Shown here in pieces: positions 22,526 to 31,429 of a stretch of 64,000 nucleotides of DNA (its first letter is position 1; each line of letters starts with the position of its first letter). The notes beneath the pieces are model-generated. The model searched no databases. It saw only the letters and a program-made list of their open reading frames with translations, and was not told the DNA's origin. The DNA comes from Clostridioides sp. ES-S-0054-01. Lineage in GTDB: Bacteria > Bacillota > Clostridia > Peptostreptococcales > Peptostreptococcaceae. Position numbers and translations under genes: made by a program. The stretch covers positions 1,085,001 through 1,149,000 of the forward strand of contig CP067346.1 of the NCBI GenBank assembly GCA_021561035.1, read 5' to 3'.

Positions 22526-23470
22526 ATGAATAGAAGAAAAACGATATACAGAGGATTTAATAATAATAGACATAAGATTGATTTGCGTAAATATGTTATA
22601 ACGATTGCTTGCTTGTGTCTTATTGGCTATTATTCTTATACAAAAATAAAAGATGGAGAAATATTGGAGTATGTATCGGCTAAAATACCATTTCTAAATA
22701 ATTCATCAGATATAACTTATAAAGATATATCTGATGAATTAAATTCAATAAAAAACGGAAAAAAATCTAAATCACAAACCAATTCAGATGATAAACAAGA
22801 AACTAATCCAGAAAAAACAGTAAATAACGCTAAAGAACCAGAAGAAGTGAAATTGGCTACTATAGAAGGCTGGGATATGTATACTATTCAAGTTGCTGCA
22901 ATAGATAATAATGATGATTTGAAAAAAATACAAACATCATTAGTCAATAATGATATACCTTTTTCAGTTATGGAGAAGGATGGAGTAAAAAAAATACAGA
23001 CATATTCTTCTTTTGATGAAAATGATGTTAGAAAGCAGATAAGCAGTGTAAGAAAGGTGTTTCCAGATGCATTTTTATCACACTTAGATGCACCTATGTT
23101 GTCTTTAGAGTACACAAGTAATTACGCTTATATAGACAGTATATCTAAAGAATTAAATAAATTAATAACAAACTTTAAAGAAGAATCAAGTTTTTGGTCG
23201 AATGCTGAAAATAATGTAGATATGGAAAAATATAATACTATTTTGACAAATAGAAAGGAAATATCACAAAATATATCAAAAGAAGCTGAAAAGATTGATT
23301 ATTCTGAAATGAGATTATTTAAAGATAATTTAATAGAGTATGTAAAGAATGTGAATGAAAAAATTGATACAGCTTCAAAAGCTGCAAATGAAGAAAAATA
23401 TAGTGTAAGTAAAAGTCTGCTTTTATCATCTATGCAAGAGTATTCTCTGTTTATAAATTCTATAAAATAA
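22526..23470 (+). CDS. Membrane-anchored SPOR-domain protein
   Basis: 314 residues. A basic N-terminus (residues 1-22) and one membrane helix (about 24-40) are followed by a charged, Ser/Lys/Glu-rich linker. A SPOR-like domain (about 117-195) begins MYTIQVAAIDNNDDLKKIQ, and a helical C-terminal region follows. SPOR domains bind denuded glycan strands at septa or spore peptidoglycan, so a place in division or sporulation wall metabolism is plausible. It follows the NlpC/P60 gene by 110 bp with its own GGGAGGGA ribosome site and ends at a terminator. Its partner and exact role are unknown. Confidence 0.75.
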   Translation: MNRRKTIYRGFNNNRHKIDLRKYVITIACLCLIGYYSYTKIKDGEILEYVSAKIPFLNNSSDITYKDISDELNSIKNGKKSKSQTNSDDKQETNPEKTVNNAKEPEEVKLATIEGWDMYTIQVAAIDNNDDLKKIQTSLVNNDIPFSVMEKDGVKKIQTYSSFDENDVRKQISSVRKVFPDAFLSHLDAPMLSLEYTSNYAYIDSISKELNKLITNFKEESSFWSNAENNVDMEKYNTILTNRKEISQNISKEAEKIDYSEMRLFKDNLIEYVKNVNEKIDTASKAANEEKYSVSKSLLLSSMQEYSLFINSIK

Positions 23471-23503
23471 AATACAGAATATTTGGACTTTAGAAATATA
23501 TAT

Positions 23504-23536
23504 AAAAAGGATTGTGTAATTAAGCAATCCTTTTCC
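23504..23536 (+). terminator. Terminator before the rnf operon
   Basis: AAAAGGATTG (23505-23514) pairs with CAATCCTTTT (23525-23534). Confidence 0.8.
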
Positions 23537-23599
23537 TCACTTTGACTTAATATATAGAGCTTGATTTATAAAATAAATTATAAAAATGCGGATATTTTT

Positions 23600-23635
23600 T
23601 TAACAATTGTTAAGCTTTTTTAATATATATAGTAT
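23600..23635 (+). promoter_or_regulatory. rnf operon promoter with a palindrome over the -35
   Basis: The -35 TTGTTA (23607-23612), 17 bp and -10 TAGTAT (23630-23635) lie 51 bp before rnfC. The perfect 14-bp palindrome TTAACAATTGTTAA (23600-23613) covers the -35. Its half-sites are those of the NADH sensor Rex, but in the opposite order to the usual TTGTTAA-N4-TTAACAA, so the binding protein is open. Confidence 0.5.
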
Positions 23636-23685
23636 ACTTATAGAAGGCAGAAAAAAAGTTTTTTTATAGATAAGGGGGTAAAATA

Positions 23686-25023
23686 ATGAAACTCTTAACT
23701 TTTAAGGGAGGGATACATCCTCCATATAGAAAAGAGTACTCTAACACAAAGGCACTTGAAAAAGCTCAAGCTCCAAAGATTGTTTACATTCCTCTTCAGC
23801 AACATATAGGGGCACCAGCTAAACCTATTGTTGAAGTTGGTGATGAAGTAAAGTTTGGGCAAAAAATAGGTGAACAACAAGGGTTCGTTTCATGTAACGT
23901 TCATTCTTCAGTATCAGGTAAAGTTATTGCTATTGAACAACATGAAGTACCAGGTGGTTCAGCTCAATGTGTAGTTATCGAAAACGACTTTAAGGAAGAA
24001 TTACATGAGAGTGTTCAACCAAAAGGTCAGTTAGAGGATTTGAGCAAAGAAGACATAGTAGGTATCATAAAAGAGGCAGGAATAGTAGGTATGGGTGGAG
24101 CTACATTCCCTAACCATGTAAAAGTATCACCTCCGCCAGATAGCAAAGCAGAAGTAGTTATATTAAATGGTGCAGAATGTGAGCCATATTTAACTGCAGA
24201 CCACAGATTAATGGTGGAAAATCCAGAAGATGTTGTATTTGGCTTAAGAGCATTAATGAAGGTATTAGATGTTAAAAAAGGATTTATAGGGATTGAAACA
24301 AATAAACCAGATGCTATAGAAGCAATTCAAAATGTAGCTAAAGATTATAGTGAAATAGAAGTTGTTGGTCTTCAAGTGAAATATCCACAAGGAGCAGAAA
24401 AACAACTTATTTATGCGTGTACAGGCAAAGAAGTTCCATCTGGTGGATTACCAATAGCAGCAGGTGCAGTTGTTGACAACGTTGCCACAGCAGCACAAAT
24501 AGCTAAATCTATTAAAACAGGTATGCCTTTGGTAGAAAGAATCACTACAGTAACAGGTAGTTGCATCAAAGAACCAAAGAACCTAATAACAAAAGTTGGA
24601 ACATTAGTTTCAGAAATAATAGAACAATGTGGTGGATTTAAAGAAGATAAGAAGATTGGTAAGGTTATAATGGGTGGACCTATGATGGGAATAGCTCAGT
24701 ATACTACTGAAATAGCAACTAATAAAGGTTCTTCAGGAATTTTATGTTTGGATGAAGAAGAATCACGTACTCCAGATATTCAAAACTGTTTAAGATGTGG
24801 AAGATGTACAGATGTATGCCCAGCATTCTTACAACCACTTTTCATAAGTGCATATTCTTTAAAAGATGACTATGACACGGCTGAATATCATAGAGCAATG
24901 GATTGTATAGAATGTGGGTCTTGTTCATTTATTTGTCCAGCAAGAAGACCATTACTTCAATCTATAAGATCAGCAAAGAGAGAAATAGGAGCAAAGAGAA
25001 GAAAGCAAGCTGCTCAGAAATAA
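23686..25023 (+). CDS. rnfC: Rnf complex subunit C (NADH-binding)
   Basis: 445 residues, soluble. A glycine-rich NADH/FMN-binding core (GMGGATFPNHVK, NGAECEPYLTADHR) and a SLBB-like part are followed by two C-terminal [4Fe-4S] motifs, CLRCGRCTDVCP and CIECGSCSFICP. RnfC is the peripheral subunit that exchanges electrons with NAD(H) at the cytoplasmic face. The full order C-D-G-E-A-B is present with short gaps. In clostridia, Rnf couples ferredoxin oxidation by NAD+ to export of Na+ or H+. Confidence 0.98.
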   Translation: MKLLTFKGGIHPPYRKEYSNTKALEKAQAPKIVYIPLQQHIGAPAKPIVEVGDEVKFGQKIGEQQGFVSCNVHSSVSGKVIAIEQHEVPGGSAQCVVIENDFKEELHESVQPKGQLEDLSKEDIVGIIKEAGIVGMGGATFPNHVKVSPPPDSKAEVVILNGAECEPYLTADHRLMVENPEDVVFGLRALMKVLDVKKGFIGIETNKPDAIEAIQNVAKDYSEIEVVGLQVKYPQGAEKQLIYACTGKEVPSGGLPIAAGAVVDNVATAAQIAKSIKTGMPLVERITTVTGSCIKEPKNLITKVGTLVSEIIEQCGGFKEDKKIGKVIMGGPMMGIAQYTTEIATNKGSSGILCLDEEESRTPDIQNCLRCGRCTDVCPAFLQPLFISAYSLKDDYDTAEYHRAMDCIECGSCSFICPARRPLLQSIRSAKREIGAKRRKQAAQK

Positions 25024-25045
25024 AGAAAGTTAAGGGGGAAAAACG

Positions 25046-26023
25046 ATGGAAAATAAGTTGATAGTATCATCTTCTCCTCATGTGAGAAGTAATGAAGATA
25101 CTTCATATATAATGAAACAAGTTATTATAGCACTCCTTCCAGCAGCAGTAGCAGGAGTATACTTCTTTAGACTTAATGCTTTGAGTGCTATGTTTTTTTG
25201 TATACTTGGTACAGTAGGTACTGAATTTTTATATCAAAAATTTACGAAGCAAAAAAGTACTATAGGAGATTTTTCAGCTGTTGTAACAGGATTATTATTA
25301 GCATTTAACGTGCCAGCATCACTTCCTTGGTGGATGTGTCTAGTAGGAGGTATATTTGCAATACTAGTAGTTAAAATGGTATTTGGTGGGATTGGATGTA
25401 ACTTTGTCAATCCAGCACTTGCTGCAAGAGCATTTTTATTAGCATCATTCCCAGTAGCAATGACTGCTTGGACTAAACCAGGTGTCAACTGGATAGGTGA
25501 AAATTTAGACGCAGTTACTACAGCAACTCCATTAAGCTTTTTAAAAAATGGAGCAGCAGGATTAGCAGACCTTTCTGGCAATGGAATTAGGCTTGCTGAT
25601 ATGATGATTGGTAATATTGGTGGATGTATAGGTGAGACATCAGCAATATTATTATTATTAGGTGGAGTATACCTAATGTATAAAGGCATAATAAATTATG
25701 TTATACCAGTATTTTACATAGCAACTGTATTTATATTAACATTTCTTTTAGGTGGATTTAATATAAGTTTCGCAATATATCAGCTCTTTGCTGGAGGTCT
25801 TATGTTAGGTGGATTCTTCATGCTTACAGATTATACGACTTCGCCTATGACTAAAAAAGGTCAAATAATATACGCTGTATTAGCTGGTCTTATAACGACT
25901 GTTATAAGAATGTATGGTGGATATCCAGAAGGTGTATCTTACTCAATACTACTAGTAAACTGTCTTGCTCCACTTATAGATAAGTTTGTTAGAAATAGAG
26001 TATTTGGGGAGGTGGCTAAATAA
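25046..26023 (+). CDS. rnfD: Rnf complex subunit D (membrane, flavinylated)
   Basis: 325 residues with about eight to ten membrane helices. The FMN-attachment motif is seen as TTATPL (about residue 163), where a threonine carries covalent FMN in the family. FVNPALAARAF and DYTTSPMTKKGQ are conserved NqrB/RnfD blocks. The subunit forms part of the ion channel and transmembrane electron path. It starts 22 bp after rnfC behind AAGGGGG, and its stop touches the ATG of rnfG. Confidence 0.97.
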   Translation: MENKLIVSSSPHVRSNEDTSYIMKQVIIALLPAAVAGVYFFRLNALSAMFFCILGTVGTEFLYQKFTKQKSTIGDFSAVVTGLLLAFNVPASLPWWMCLVGGIFAILVVKMVFGGIGCNFVNPALAARAFLLASFPVAMTAWTKPGVNWIGENLDAVTTATPLSFLKNGAAGLADLSGNGIRLADMMIGNIGGCIGETSAILLLLGGVYLMYKGIINYVIPVFYIATVFILTFLLGGFNISFAIYQLFAGGLMLGGFFMLTDYTTSPMTKKGQIIYAVLAGLITTVIRMYGGYPEGVSYSILLVNCLAPLIDKFVRNRVFGEVAK

Positions 26024-26592
26024 TGAATAGTATGGTGAGATTAGGTGGAACTTTACTTGCTATAAGTGCGATAGCTGCATTAGCACTTGGAGCTACAAAT
26101 CAGGTTACAGCTCCAGTAATAGAACAAAGGAATATACAAGCAAATAATGAACTTAGAAAAGCAGTACTTCCAGAAGCAAAAGAGTTTAAAGAAATGAATA
26201 AAAGTACTTATAAAAACCTTGGAGATAATCTTATAGCTGAAGTGTATGAAGGCTTAGATGGTTCTGAGGTAGTTGGATATACTTTAAAAGCTAAGCCAAG
26301 TGGGTATGGTGGAGAAGTTGAAGTTATGGTAGGTATATCATCTGATGGTCAAGTTACAGGCGTTGACATTGGTAATATGTCAGAAACAGCAGGGCTTGGA
26401 GCAAAAGCTAAGGATGATGCATTTAAGGGTCAATACAAAGGAAAAACTGCTGAACCTCTTGAAGTAGCAAAAGGAAGTACAACAGCAGATAATCAAATAT
26501 TAGCAATATCAGGTGCAACTATTACATCTACAGCAGTTACTACAGGAGTAAATGCTGCTATAGATGTTTTCAATAGTGCTCTTAATAAATAA
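26023..26592 (+). CDS. rnfG: Rnf complex subunit G (flavinylated, extracytoplasmic)
   Basis: 189 residues with an N-terminal membrane anchor (about 5-27) and an FMN-binding domain facing outward. The covalent FMN site is SGATITST near residue 166. GYGGEVEVMVGI and SETAGLGAKA match the NqrC/RnfG family. It relays electrons within the complex. Its start codon overlaps the end of rnfD, and rnfE follows 12 bp later behind AAGGAGGG. Confidence 0.97.
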   Translation: MNSMVRLGGTLLAISAIAALALGATNQVTAPVIEQRNIQANNELRKAVLPEAKEFKEMNKSTYKNLGDNLIAEVYEGLDGSEVVGYTLKAKPSGYGGEVEVMVGISSDGQVTGVDIGNMSETAGLGAKAKDDAFKGQYKGKTAEPLEVAKGSTTADNQILAISGATITSTAVTTGVNAAIDVFNSALNK

Positions 26593-26604
26593 GGAGGGTT
26601 AATT

Positions 26605-27198
26605 ATGAATTTAGCTAAAGTATTTAAAAATGGGCTAATAGATGAGAACCCAACATTTGTTCAAGTTATAGGTATGTGTCCAACACTAGCCGTTACAACT
26701 TCAGCAATAAATGGAATCGGTATGGGTCTTTCAACAGCAGCAGTTTTAATATGTGCAAATTTAGTTATATCTTTAATAAGAAAAATTACACCAGATAAGA
26801 TAAGAATACCTATATTTATAGTAGTTATAGCTACATTTGTTACAATAGTAGGTATGCTTTTAAAAGCATACGTTCCTGCTCTTGATAAGGCTCTTGGTAT
26901 ATACATACCATTAATAGTTGTTAACTGTTTAATACTAGCTCGTGCAGAAAGTTTTGCTTTCAAAACAGGAGCTATGCCTTCAATAGTTGATGGTGTAGGT
27001 CAAGGGCTTGGATTTACTGTTGCACTTACAATAATAGGTGCAGTAAGAGAATTACTTGGAAATGGTAGTTTATTTGGAATGACACTATTTGGAGCATCTT
27101 TCCAACCGGTATTAATATTTATATTGCCACCAGGTGCATTCTTAACATTAGGATTCCTATTTGCAGGATTTAATAAATTAAGAAGTAAAAAAGCATAG
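26605..27198 (+). CDS. rnfE: Rnf complex subunit E (membrane)
   Basis: 197 residues, six membrane helices. Conserved RnfE/NqrD blocks include NGLIDENPTFVQVIGMCPTLAV and IVVNCLILARAESFAF, the latter with the cysteine that shares an intramembrane [2Fe-2S] cluster with RnfA. It forms the ion-conducting core together with RnfA, to which it is distantly homologous in inverted topology. AAGGAGGG lies 7 bp before the ATG. Confidence 0.97.
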   Translation: MNLAKVFKNGLIDENPTFVQVIGMCPTLAVTTSAINGIGMGLSTAAVLICANLVISLIRKITPDKIRIPIFIVVIATFVTIVGMLLKAYVPALDKALGIYIPLIVVNCLILARAESFAFKTGAMPSIVDGVGQGLGFTVALTIIGAVRELLGNGSLFGMTLFGASFQPVLIFILPPGAFLTLGFLFAGFNKLRSKKA

Positions 27199-27212
27199 TG
27201 GAGGTGTAATAA

Positions 27213-27788
27213 ATGAATTTAATACTTTTATTTTTAAGTATCGTTCTTGTCAATAACGTTATAACATCTCAGTTCTTGGGTATATGTCCTTTCTTAGGAG
27301 TTTCTAAGAAAGTTGATACAGCAGTAGGGATGGGAGTTGCAGTTACATTCGTTTTAACTTTAGCTTCAATTATAACTTATTTTATACAAATTTTATTAGT
27401 AAAAACTGAAACTGGATTCTTACAAACAATAGCTTTTATATTGGTTATAGCTTCTATAGTTCAGTTCGTTGAAATGGTAATTCAAAAGATGAGTCCATCT
27501 TTATATCAAGCATTAGGAGTTTATTTACCTCTTATAACTACAAACTGTGCAGTTCTTGGTATAGCTCTAGTTAATGTTCAAAAAAGTTATAACTTAGTAG
27601 AAACAATAATAAATGGATTTGGAGCAGGAGCTGGATTTACTTTAGCAATAGTAATATTCGCAGGTATAAGAGAAAGACTAGAATTAGCTGATATACCAGA
27701 AGCATTTAAAGGTTTCCCTATAACGCTTATATCAGCAGGTTTAATGTCAATAGCTTTCTTAGGATTTACAGGACTTATAAAGCTATAA
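27213..27788 (+). CDS. rnfA: Rnf complex subunit A (membrane)
   Basis: 191 residues, six membrane helices. [21 protein letters not shown] and [17 protein letters not shown] are conserved RnfA/NqrE blocks, each with a cysteine of the shared intramembrane iron-sulfur cluster. It pairs with RnfE. It lies 14 bp after rnfE with GGAGG before its ATG. Confidence 0.97.
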   Translation: MNLILLFLSIVLVNNVITSQFLGICPFLGVSKKVDTAVGMGVAVTFVLTLASIITYFIQILLVKTETGFLQTIAFILVIASIVQFVEMVIQKMSPSLYQALGVYLPLITTNCAVLGIALVNVQKSYNLVETIINGFGAGAGFTLAIVIFAGIRERLELADIPEAFKGFPITLISAGLMSIAFLGFTGLIKL

Positions 27789-27803
27789 AAAAGAGGGGTG
27801 AAA

Positions 27804-28775
27804 ATGGTGATACTTACAGCTGTATTAGTTTTAGGAATTATGGGCTTAATCTTCGGGATAGTACTAGATTTTGCATCTAAAAAGTTTGCTGTAGAAGTAG
27901 ACGAGAGAGTGGAAGCTATACTAGGAGTACTTCCAGGAGCCAACTGTGGAGGTTGTGGATTTCCAGGTTGTGGAGGTCTTGCAAATGCTATAGTTGAAGG
28001 AAACGCACCAGTTAACGGTTGCCCTGTAGGTGGAGCAGATGTTGGTGCAAAAGTTGGAGAAATAATGGGAATAAGTGCTGAAGCAGGTGAGAAACAAGTA
28101 GCAAAAGTTATTTGTAAAGGAACTTGTTCAAGTGCAAAAGATAAATATGAGTATGAAGGAATATCTGATTGTAGAGCAGCAAATGTTTTAAATTCAGGTG
28201 CTAAGATGTGTAAATTTGGATGTTTAGGTCTTGGAACATGTAAAGTTGCTTGTAAATTTGACGCTATTTCTATAGTTGATGGAGTAGCAGTAATAGATGA
28301 AGAAAAGTGTGTAAACTGTGGAAAATGTAAAGAAGTTTGCCCTAAGGGTATAATAATCACAAAACCAGAAAGTCACGAGGTAGTTGTAGAGTGTAATAGC
28401 AAAGAGTTTGGTAAAGCTGTTAAAGAAAAATGTACTGCTGGATGTATTGGCTGTGGAATGTGTGTAAAAGCTTGTAAATTTGATGCGATAATATTTGAAG
28501 ACAAAATAGCTAAGATAGACCATAATAAGTGTGTAGGTTGTATGCAGTGTGTAGCGAAATGTCCTACAAAAGTAATATCAGGTGATATAACTAAGAAAAA
28601 GAAAGTTACTATCGACCAAGAACTTTGTGTTGGTTGTACAGTGTGCAAAAAACAATGTAAGTTTGATGCAATAGAGGGAGAATTAAAAGAAAAACATAAG
28701 GTAGATGCAGATAAATGTGTAGGATGCCATTTATGTATGGAAAAATGTCCAAAGAAAGCTATTAAAATTTTGTAA
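27804..28775 (+). CDS. rnfB: Rnf complex subunit B (ferredoxin-accepting, multi-cluster)
   Basis: 323 residues from ATG 27804, preferred because GAGGGG lies 5 bp upstream; an in-frame GTG at 27798 overlaps that site. An N-terminal membrane helix is followed by the RnfB-specific motif NCGGCGFPGCGG and about six further four-cysteine clusters (for example CVNCGKCKEVCP, CIGCGMCVKAC, CVGCMQCVAKCP, CVGCHLCMEKCP). This cluster-rich C-terminus is the clostridial form and exceeds that of enterobacterial RnfB. It is the entry point for electrons from reduced ferredoxin. Last gene of the operon. Confidence 0.96.
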   Translation: MVILTAVLVLGIMGLIFGIVLDFASKKFAVEVDERVEAILGVLPGANCGGCGFPGCGGLANAIVEGNAPVNGCPVGGADVGAKVGEIMGISAEAGEKQVAKVICKGTCSSAKDKYEYEGISDCRAANVLNSGAKMCKFGCLGLGTCKVACKFDAISIVDGVAVIDEEKCVNCGKCKEVCPKGIIITKPESHEVVVECNSKEFGKAVKEKCTAGCIGCGMCVKACKFDAIIFEDKIAKIDHNKCVGCMQCVAKCPTKVISGDITKKKKVTIDQELCVGCTVCKKQCKFDAIEGELKEKHKVDADKCVGCHLCMEKCPKKAIKIL

Positions 28776-28790
28776 TATGGACAAAATAAG

Positions 28791-28868
28791 GATATGGAAT
28801 AATTTCCATATCTCTAATGAGTACATAAAACAGAGGTATGGAATAATTTCCATACCTCTATTTTATGT
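28791..28868 (+). terminator. Tandem hairpins ending the rnf operon
   Basis: A first hairpin (28791-28799 with 28804-28812) is followed by a second, longer one sharing the core TATGGAATAATTTCCATA. The second has stem 28832-28843 with 28848-28859, extended by ACATAAAA/TTTTATGT across one mismatch, and ends in a T-rich tail. The core was evidently duplicated. Confidence 0.8.
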
Positions 28869-28916
28869 ATATTTATTCTAATGGTAATAAATATAACAAT
28901 AGTGTAACAAAAAAGG

Positions 28917-28958
28917 TTCGACATTTCTGTTGAATTTTTTACAATATAGTGATAGACT
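28917..28958 (+). promoter_or_regulatory. Promoter of the maf-radC-mre cluster, with a Spo0A-box match
   Basis: The -35 TTGAAT (28930-28935), 17 bp and -10 TAGACT (28953-28958) lie 36 bp before maf. TTCGACA (28917-28923), the reverse complement of the Spo0A box TGTCGAA, lies directly upstream of the -35. A single 7-mer match can be chance. Confidence 0.45.
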
Positions 28959-28994
28959 AAATAGGTACAAATTACGTACAAACGAGGTGAATAA

Positions 28995-29579
28995 ATGAAT
29001 ATAATCTTGGCATCAGCCTCTCCAAGAAGGAAAGAAATTCTAGAGAATACAAATGTAAGATTTGATATAATTAAAAGTGAAATTGATGAGATTATATTGG
29101 AAGGTGAAGCACCAAAACATTTAGTTATGAGGTTAGCTTTTGAAAAAAGTATGTATGTAGCATCTGAACATAATGAAGATGTTGTTATTGGAGCTGATAC
29201 AGTTGTTGTTTTAGACAATGCTATTTTAGGAAAACCAAAAGATGAGTCTTGTGCAAGAGATATGCTAAAAAGACTATCTGGAAGAGAGCATCAAGTCATA
29301 ACAGGTATTAGCTTAATAAACTTGTGCGAAGATAAAAAAGTAATTGACTATGTAATCAGCGATGTGAAATTTAAAACGTTATCAGAACAGGATATTGAGG
29401 ATTATCTGAAAACTAATGAATCATTTGACAAAGCAGGAGCGTATGGTATACAAGGCTATGGAGCTTTGTTAGTTGATGAAATTAGAGGAGATTATTTTAA
29501 TATAGTTGGTCTTCCAATTTCAAGGCTAGGTGAACTATTAAAAAAATATTTTAGTATAAATCTTTTTTATGGAGTGTGA
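28995..29579 (+). CDS. maf: Maf-family nucleoside triphosphate pyrophosphatase
   Basis: 194 residues. The Maf signature SASPRRKEIL is at the N-terminus, then GADTVVVLD, GKPKDESCARDML and DKAGAYGIQG. Maf proteins hydrolyse non-canonical or modified NTPs (dTTP/UTP class) to monophosphates, and overexpression in Bacillus blocks septation. It heads the shape/division cluster as in many Firmicutes. Start: ATG behind CGAGGTG. Its stop overlaps the radC start region. Confidence 0.95.
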   Translation: MNIILASASPRRKEILENTNVRFDIIKSEIDEIILEGEAPKHLVMRLAFEKSMYVASEHNEDVVIGADTVVVLDNAILGKPKDESCARDMLKRLSGREHQVITGISLINLCEDKKVIDYVISDVKFKTLSEQDIEDYLKTNESFDKAGAYGIQGYGALLVDEIRGDYFNIVGLPISRLGELLKKYFSINLFYGV

Positions 29580-30283
29580 TTTATCTGAAAAAGTCATTTA
29601 ATTCAACCATTAAGGTAAAAGAAATGGCACCAGAGGAAAGACCCAGAGAAAAGATGCTTGCTGAAGGAGTAAAAAGCTTATCAAATGCTGAGTTGTTAGC
29701 TATACTTTTAAGAACTGGCAACAAGAATAAAAATGCTATTGATTTAGCCAACTATATAATAAATAGAGATATTCAGGGTATTAGACATTTAGAAGACATG
29801 ACAATAGAGGAGCTGTGTAATATAGATGGAATTGGGTTATCAAAATCGACCCAAATTAAAGCAGCTTTAGAGCTAGGCTCTAGAGTGGCTAGTTTTAAAC
29901 CTATGAAATATAAAATAAAGAATCCTTGGGATATACAGAGGTATTATATGGATAGCCTGAGGTATTTAAAAAAAGAGGTTTTTAAAGCTGTTCTTTTAAA
30001 CACAAAAAATGAGATAATATCTGATGTAGATGTATCTGTAGGGACTTTAAGCTCGTCATTAGTCCATCCTAGAGAGGTTTTTAAAGAAGCTATAAGAAGA
30101 AGTGCAAGTAAGATAATAGTGATGCATAATCACCCTTCAGGAAGTGTGGAACCATCAAGTGAAGATAAGAATATCACATCAAGACTTGTTAAATGTGGAG
30201 AAATAATTGGAATAGAAATAATAGACCATATAATTATTGGAGATGGATTATACTTTAGCTTTAAAGAAAATATGATAATTTGA
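29576..30283 (+). CDS. radC: RadC-family JAMM-domain protein
   Basis: 235 residues. N-terminal helix-hairpin-helix (ELCNIDGIGLSKSTQIKAA), then a JAMM/MPN+ domain with the metal motif HNHPSGSVEPSSED near residue 180. Despite the name, no repair role is established; family members act in DNA-related processes. The start is uncertain: GTG 29576 is only 1 bp after GGAG, while a CTG at 29585 has better spacing. The gene overlaps maf by 4 bp, as usual in the maf-radC-mreB order. Confidence 0.92.
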   Translation: MIYLKKSFNSTIKVKEMAPEERPREKMLAEGVKSLSNAELLAILLRTGNKNKNAIDLANYIINRDIQGIRHLEDMTIEELCNIDGIGLSKSTQIKAALELGSRVASFKPMKYKIKNPWDIQRYYMDSLRYLKKEVFKAVLLNTKNEIISDVDVSVGTLSSSLVHPREVFKEAIRRSASKIIVMHNHPSGSVEPSSEDKNITSRLVKCGEIIGIEIIDHIIIGDGLYFSFKENMII

Positions 30284-30352
30284 CTTTATATGTGATAAAA
30301 TAAGAGGAGAATGTTTTAAACATGATTCTTAATAGTAGGAAGGAGTAAAATC

Positions 30353-31414
30353 ATGGCTAAGGAAAAAAAGAAAGAAAAAAAAGGTTTTTTTAGTTTTAAT
30401 AAGATGACAAAGGATATGGGAATAGATTTAGGGACTGCAAATACATTAGTTTACATAAAAGGACAAGGTATTGTTGTTAGAGAACCTTCAGTTGTCGCAA
30501 TAAGAGATGACAGTAAAGAGGTATTAGCAGTAGGTGAGGAAGCCAAAAAAATGATAGGTAGAACACCAGGAAATATAGTAGCTATAAGACCTATGAAAGA
30601 TGGGGTAATAGCTGATTTTGATATAACTCAGTCAATGATTAGCTATTTCATACAAAAAGCAGCTGACAAAAAAGGTGTTGTGAGTCCAAGAATCGCTATA
30701 TGTGTTCCTTTTGGAGTTACAGAGGTAGAAAAGAGAGCTATAGAAGAGGCTGCAAGACAAGCAGGAGCTAAAGATGCATTCCTTATAGAAGAGCCAATGG
30801 CAGCGGCTATTGGAGCTGGATTAAAAGTTGAAGAACCAGAAGGTAATATGGTAGTTGACATTGGTGGAGGTACTTCAGAAATAGCTGTAATATCTTTGGG
30901 AGGAATCGTTACTGCTAAATCTATAAGAATTGGTGGAGACGAGTTTGATGAATCTATAGTTGCTTATGTAAAAAAAGAATATAACCTTATGATAGGTGAA
31001 AGAACTGCTGAAAATGTTAAGATTAGCATAGGTTCTACATTTAAAGATGATGAAGAAATAAATATGCAAATAAGAGGTAGAGATTTAATTTCAGGGTTAC
31101 CTAAAACAATAGAAATATGCTCTACAGAAGTTAGAGAAGCATTAAAAGAACCTGTAAGTTCAATAGTAGATGCGATAAAATCTACACTAGAAAAAACTCC
31201 ACCAGAATTAGCATCAGATATAATGGAAAACGGAATAATGCTAACAGGAGGAGGAGCTTTGCTTAGAGGTCTTGATAAACTTATTACACAAGAAACTGGT
31301 ATGTCTGTACAAATAGCAGAAACACCTCTTGATTGTGTTGCGCTTGGAACAGGAAAATCTGTTGAAGACCAAGAAATCTTTGAAAAAGTATTAATGATGA
31401 ATGCTAAAAATTAG
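30353..31414 (+). CDS. mreB: Rod-shape actin homologue MreB
   Basis: 353 residues. The actin-fold phosphate loops are evident: [15 protein letters not shown] (phosphate 1), [19 protein letters not shown] (phosphate 2) and [13 protein letters not shown] (adenosine loop). MreB filaments under the membrane guide the elongasome with MreC, MreD, RodA and the class B PBP, all encoded just downstream. The N-terminal Lys-rich extension (about 20 residues) is longer than usual. AAGGAG lies 8 bp before the ATG. Confidence 0.97.
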   Translation: MAKEKKKEKKGFFSFNKMTKDMGIDLGTANTLVYIKGQGIVVREPSVVAIRDDSKEVLAVGEEAKKMIGRTPGNIVAIRPMKDGVIADFDITQSMISYFIQKAADKKGVVSPRIAICVPFGVTEVEKRAIEEAARQAGAKDAFLIEEPMAAAIGAGLKVEEPEGNMVVDIGGGTSEIAVISLGGIVTAKSIRIGGDEFDESIVAYVKKEYNLMIGERTAENVKISIGSTFKDDEEINMQIRGRDLISGLPKTIEICSTEVREALKEPVSSIVDAIKSTLEKTPPELASDIMENGIMLTGGGALLRGLDKLITQETGMSVQIAETPLDCVALGTGKSVEDQEIFEKVLMMNAKN

Positions 31415-31429
31415 AAGTTGGTGATGGCC

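Noticed and set aside
23600-23613. Canonical Rex site in front of rnf
   Set aside because: The half-sites are in the order TTAACAA-TTGTTAA, opposite to TTGTTAA-N4-TTAACAA, so I report only an unassigned palindrome.
27587-28360. 257-codon open frame on the minus strand across rnfA/rnfB
   Set aside because: It is antisense to conserved rnf genes, has a Pro/Ser-rich composition typical of a reading-frame shadow, and has no ribosome site.
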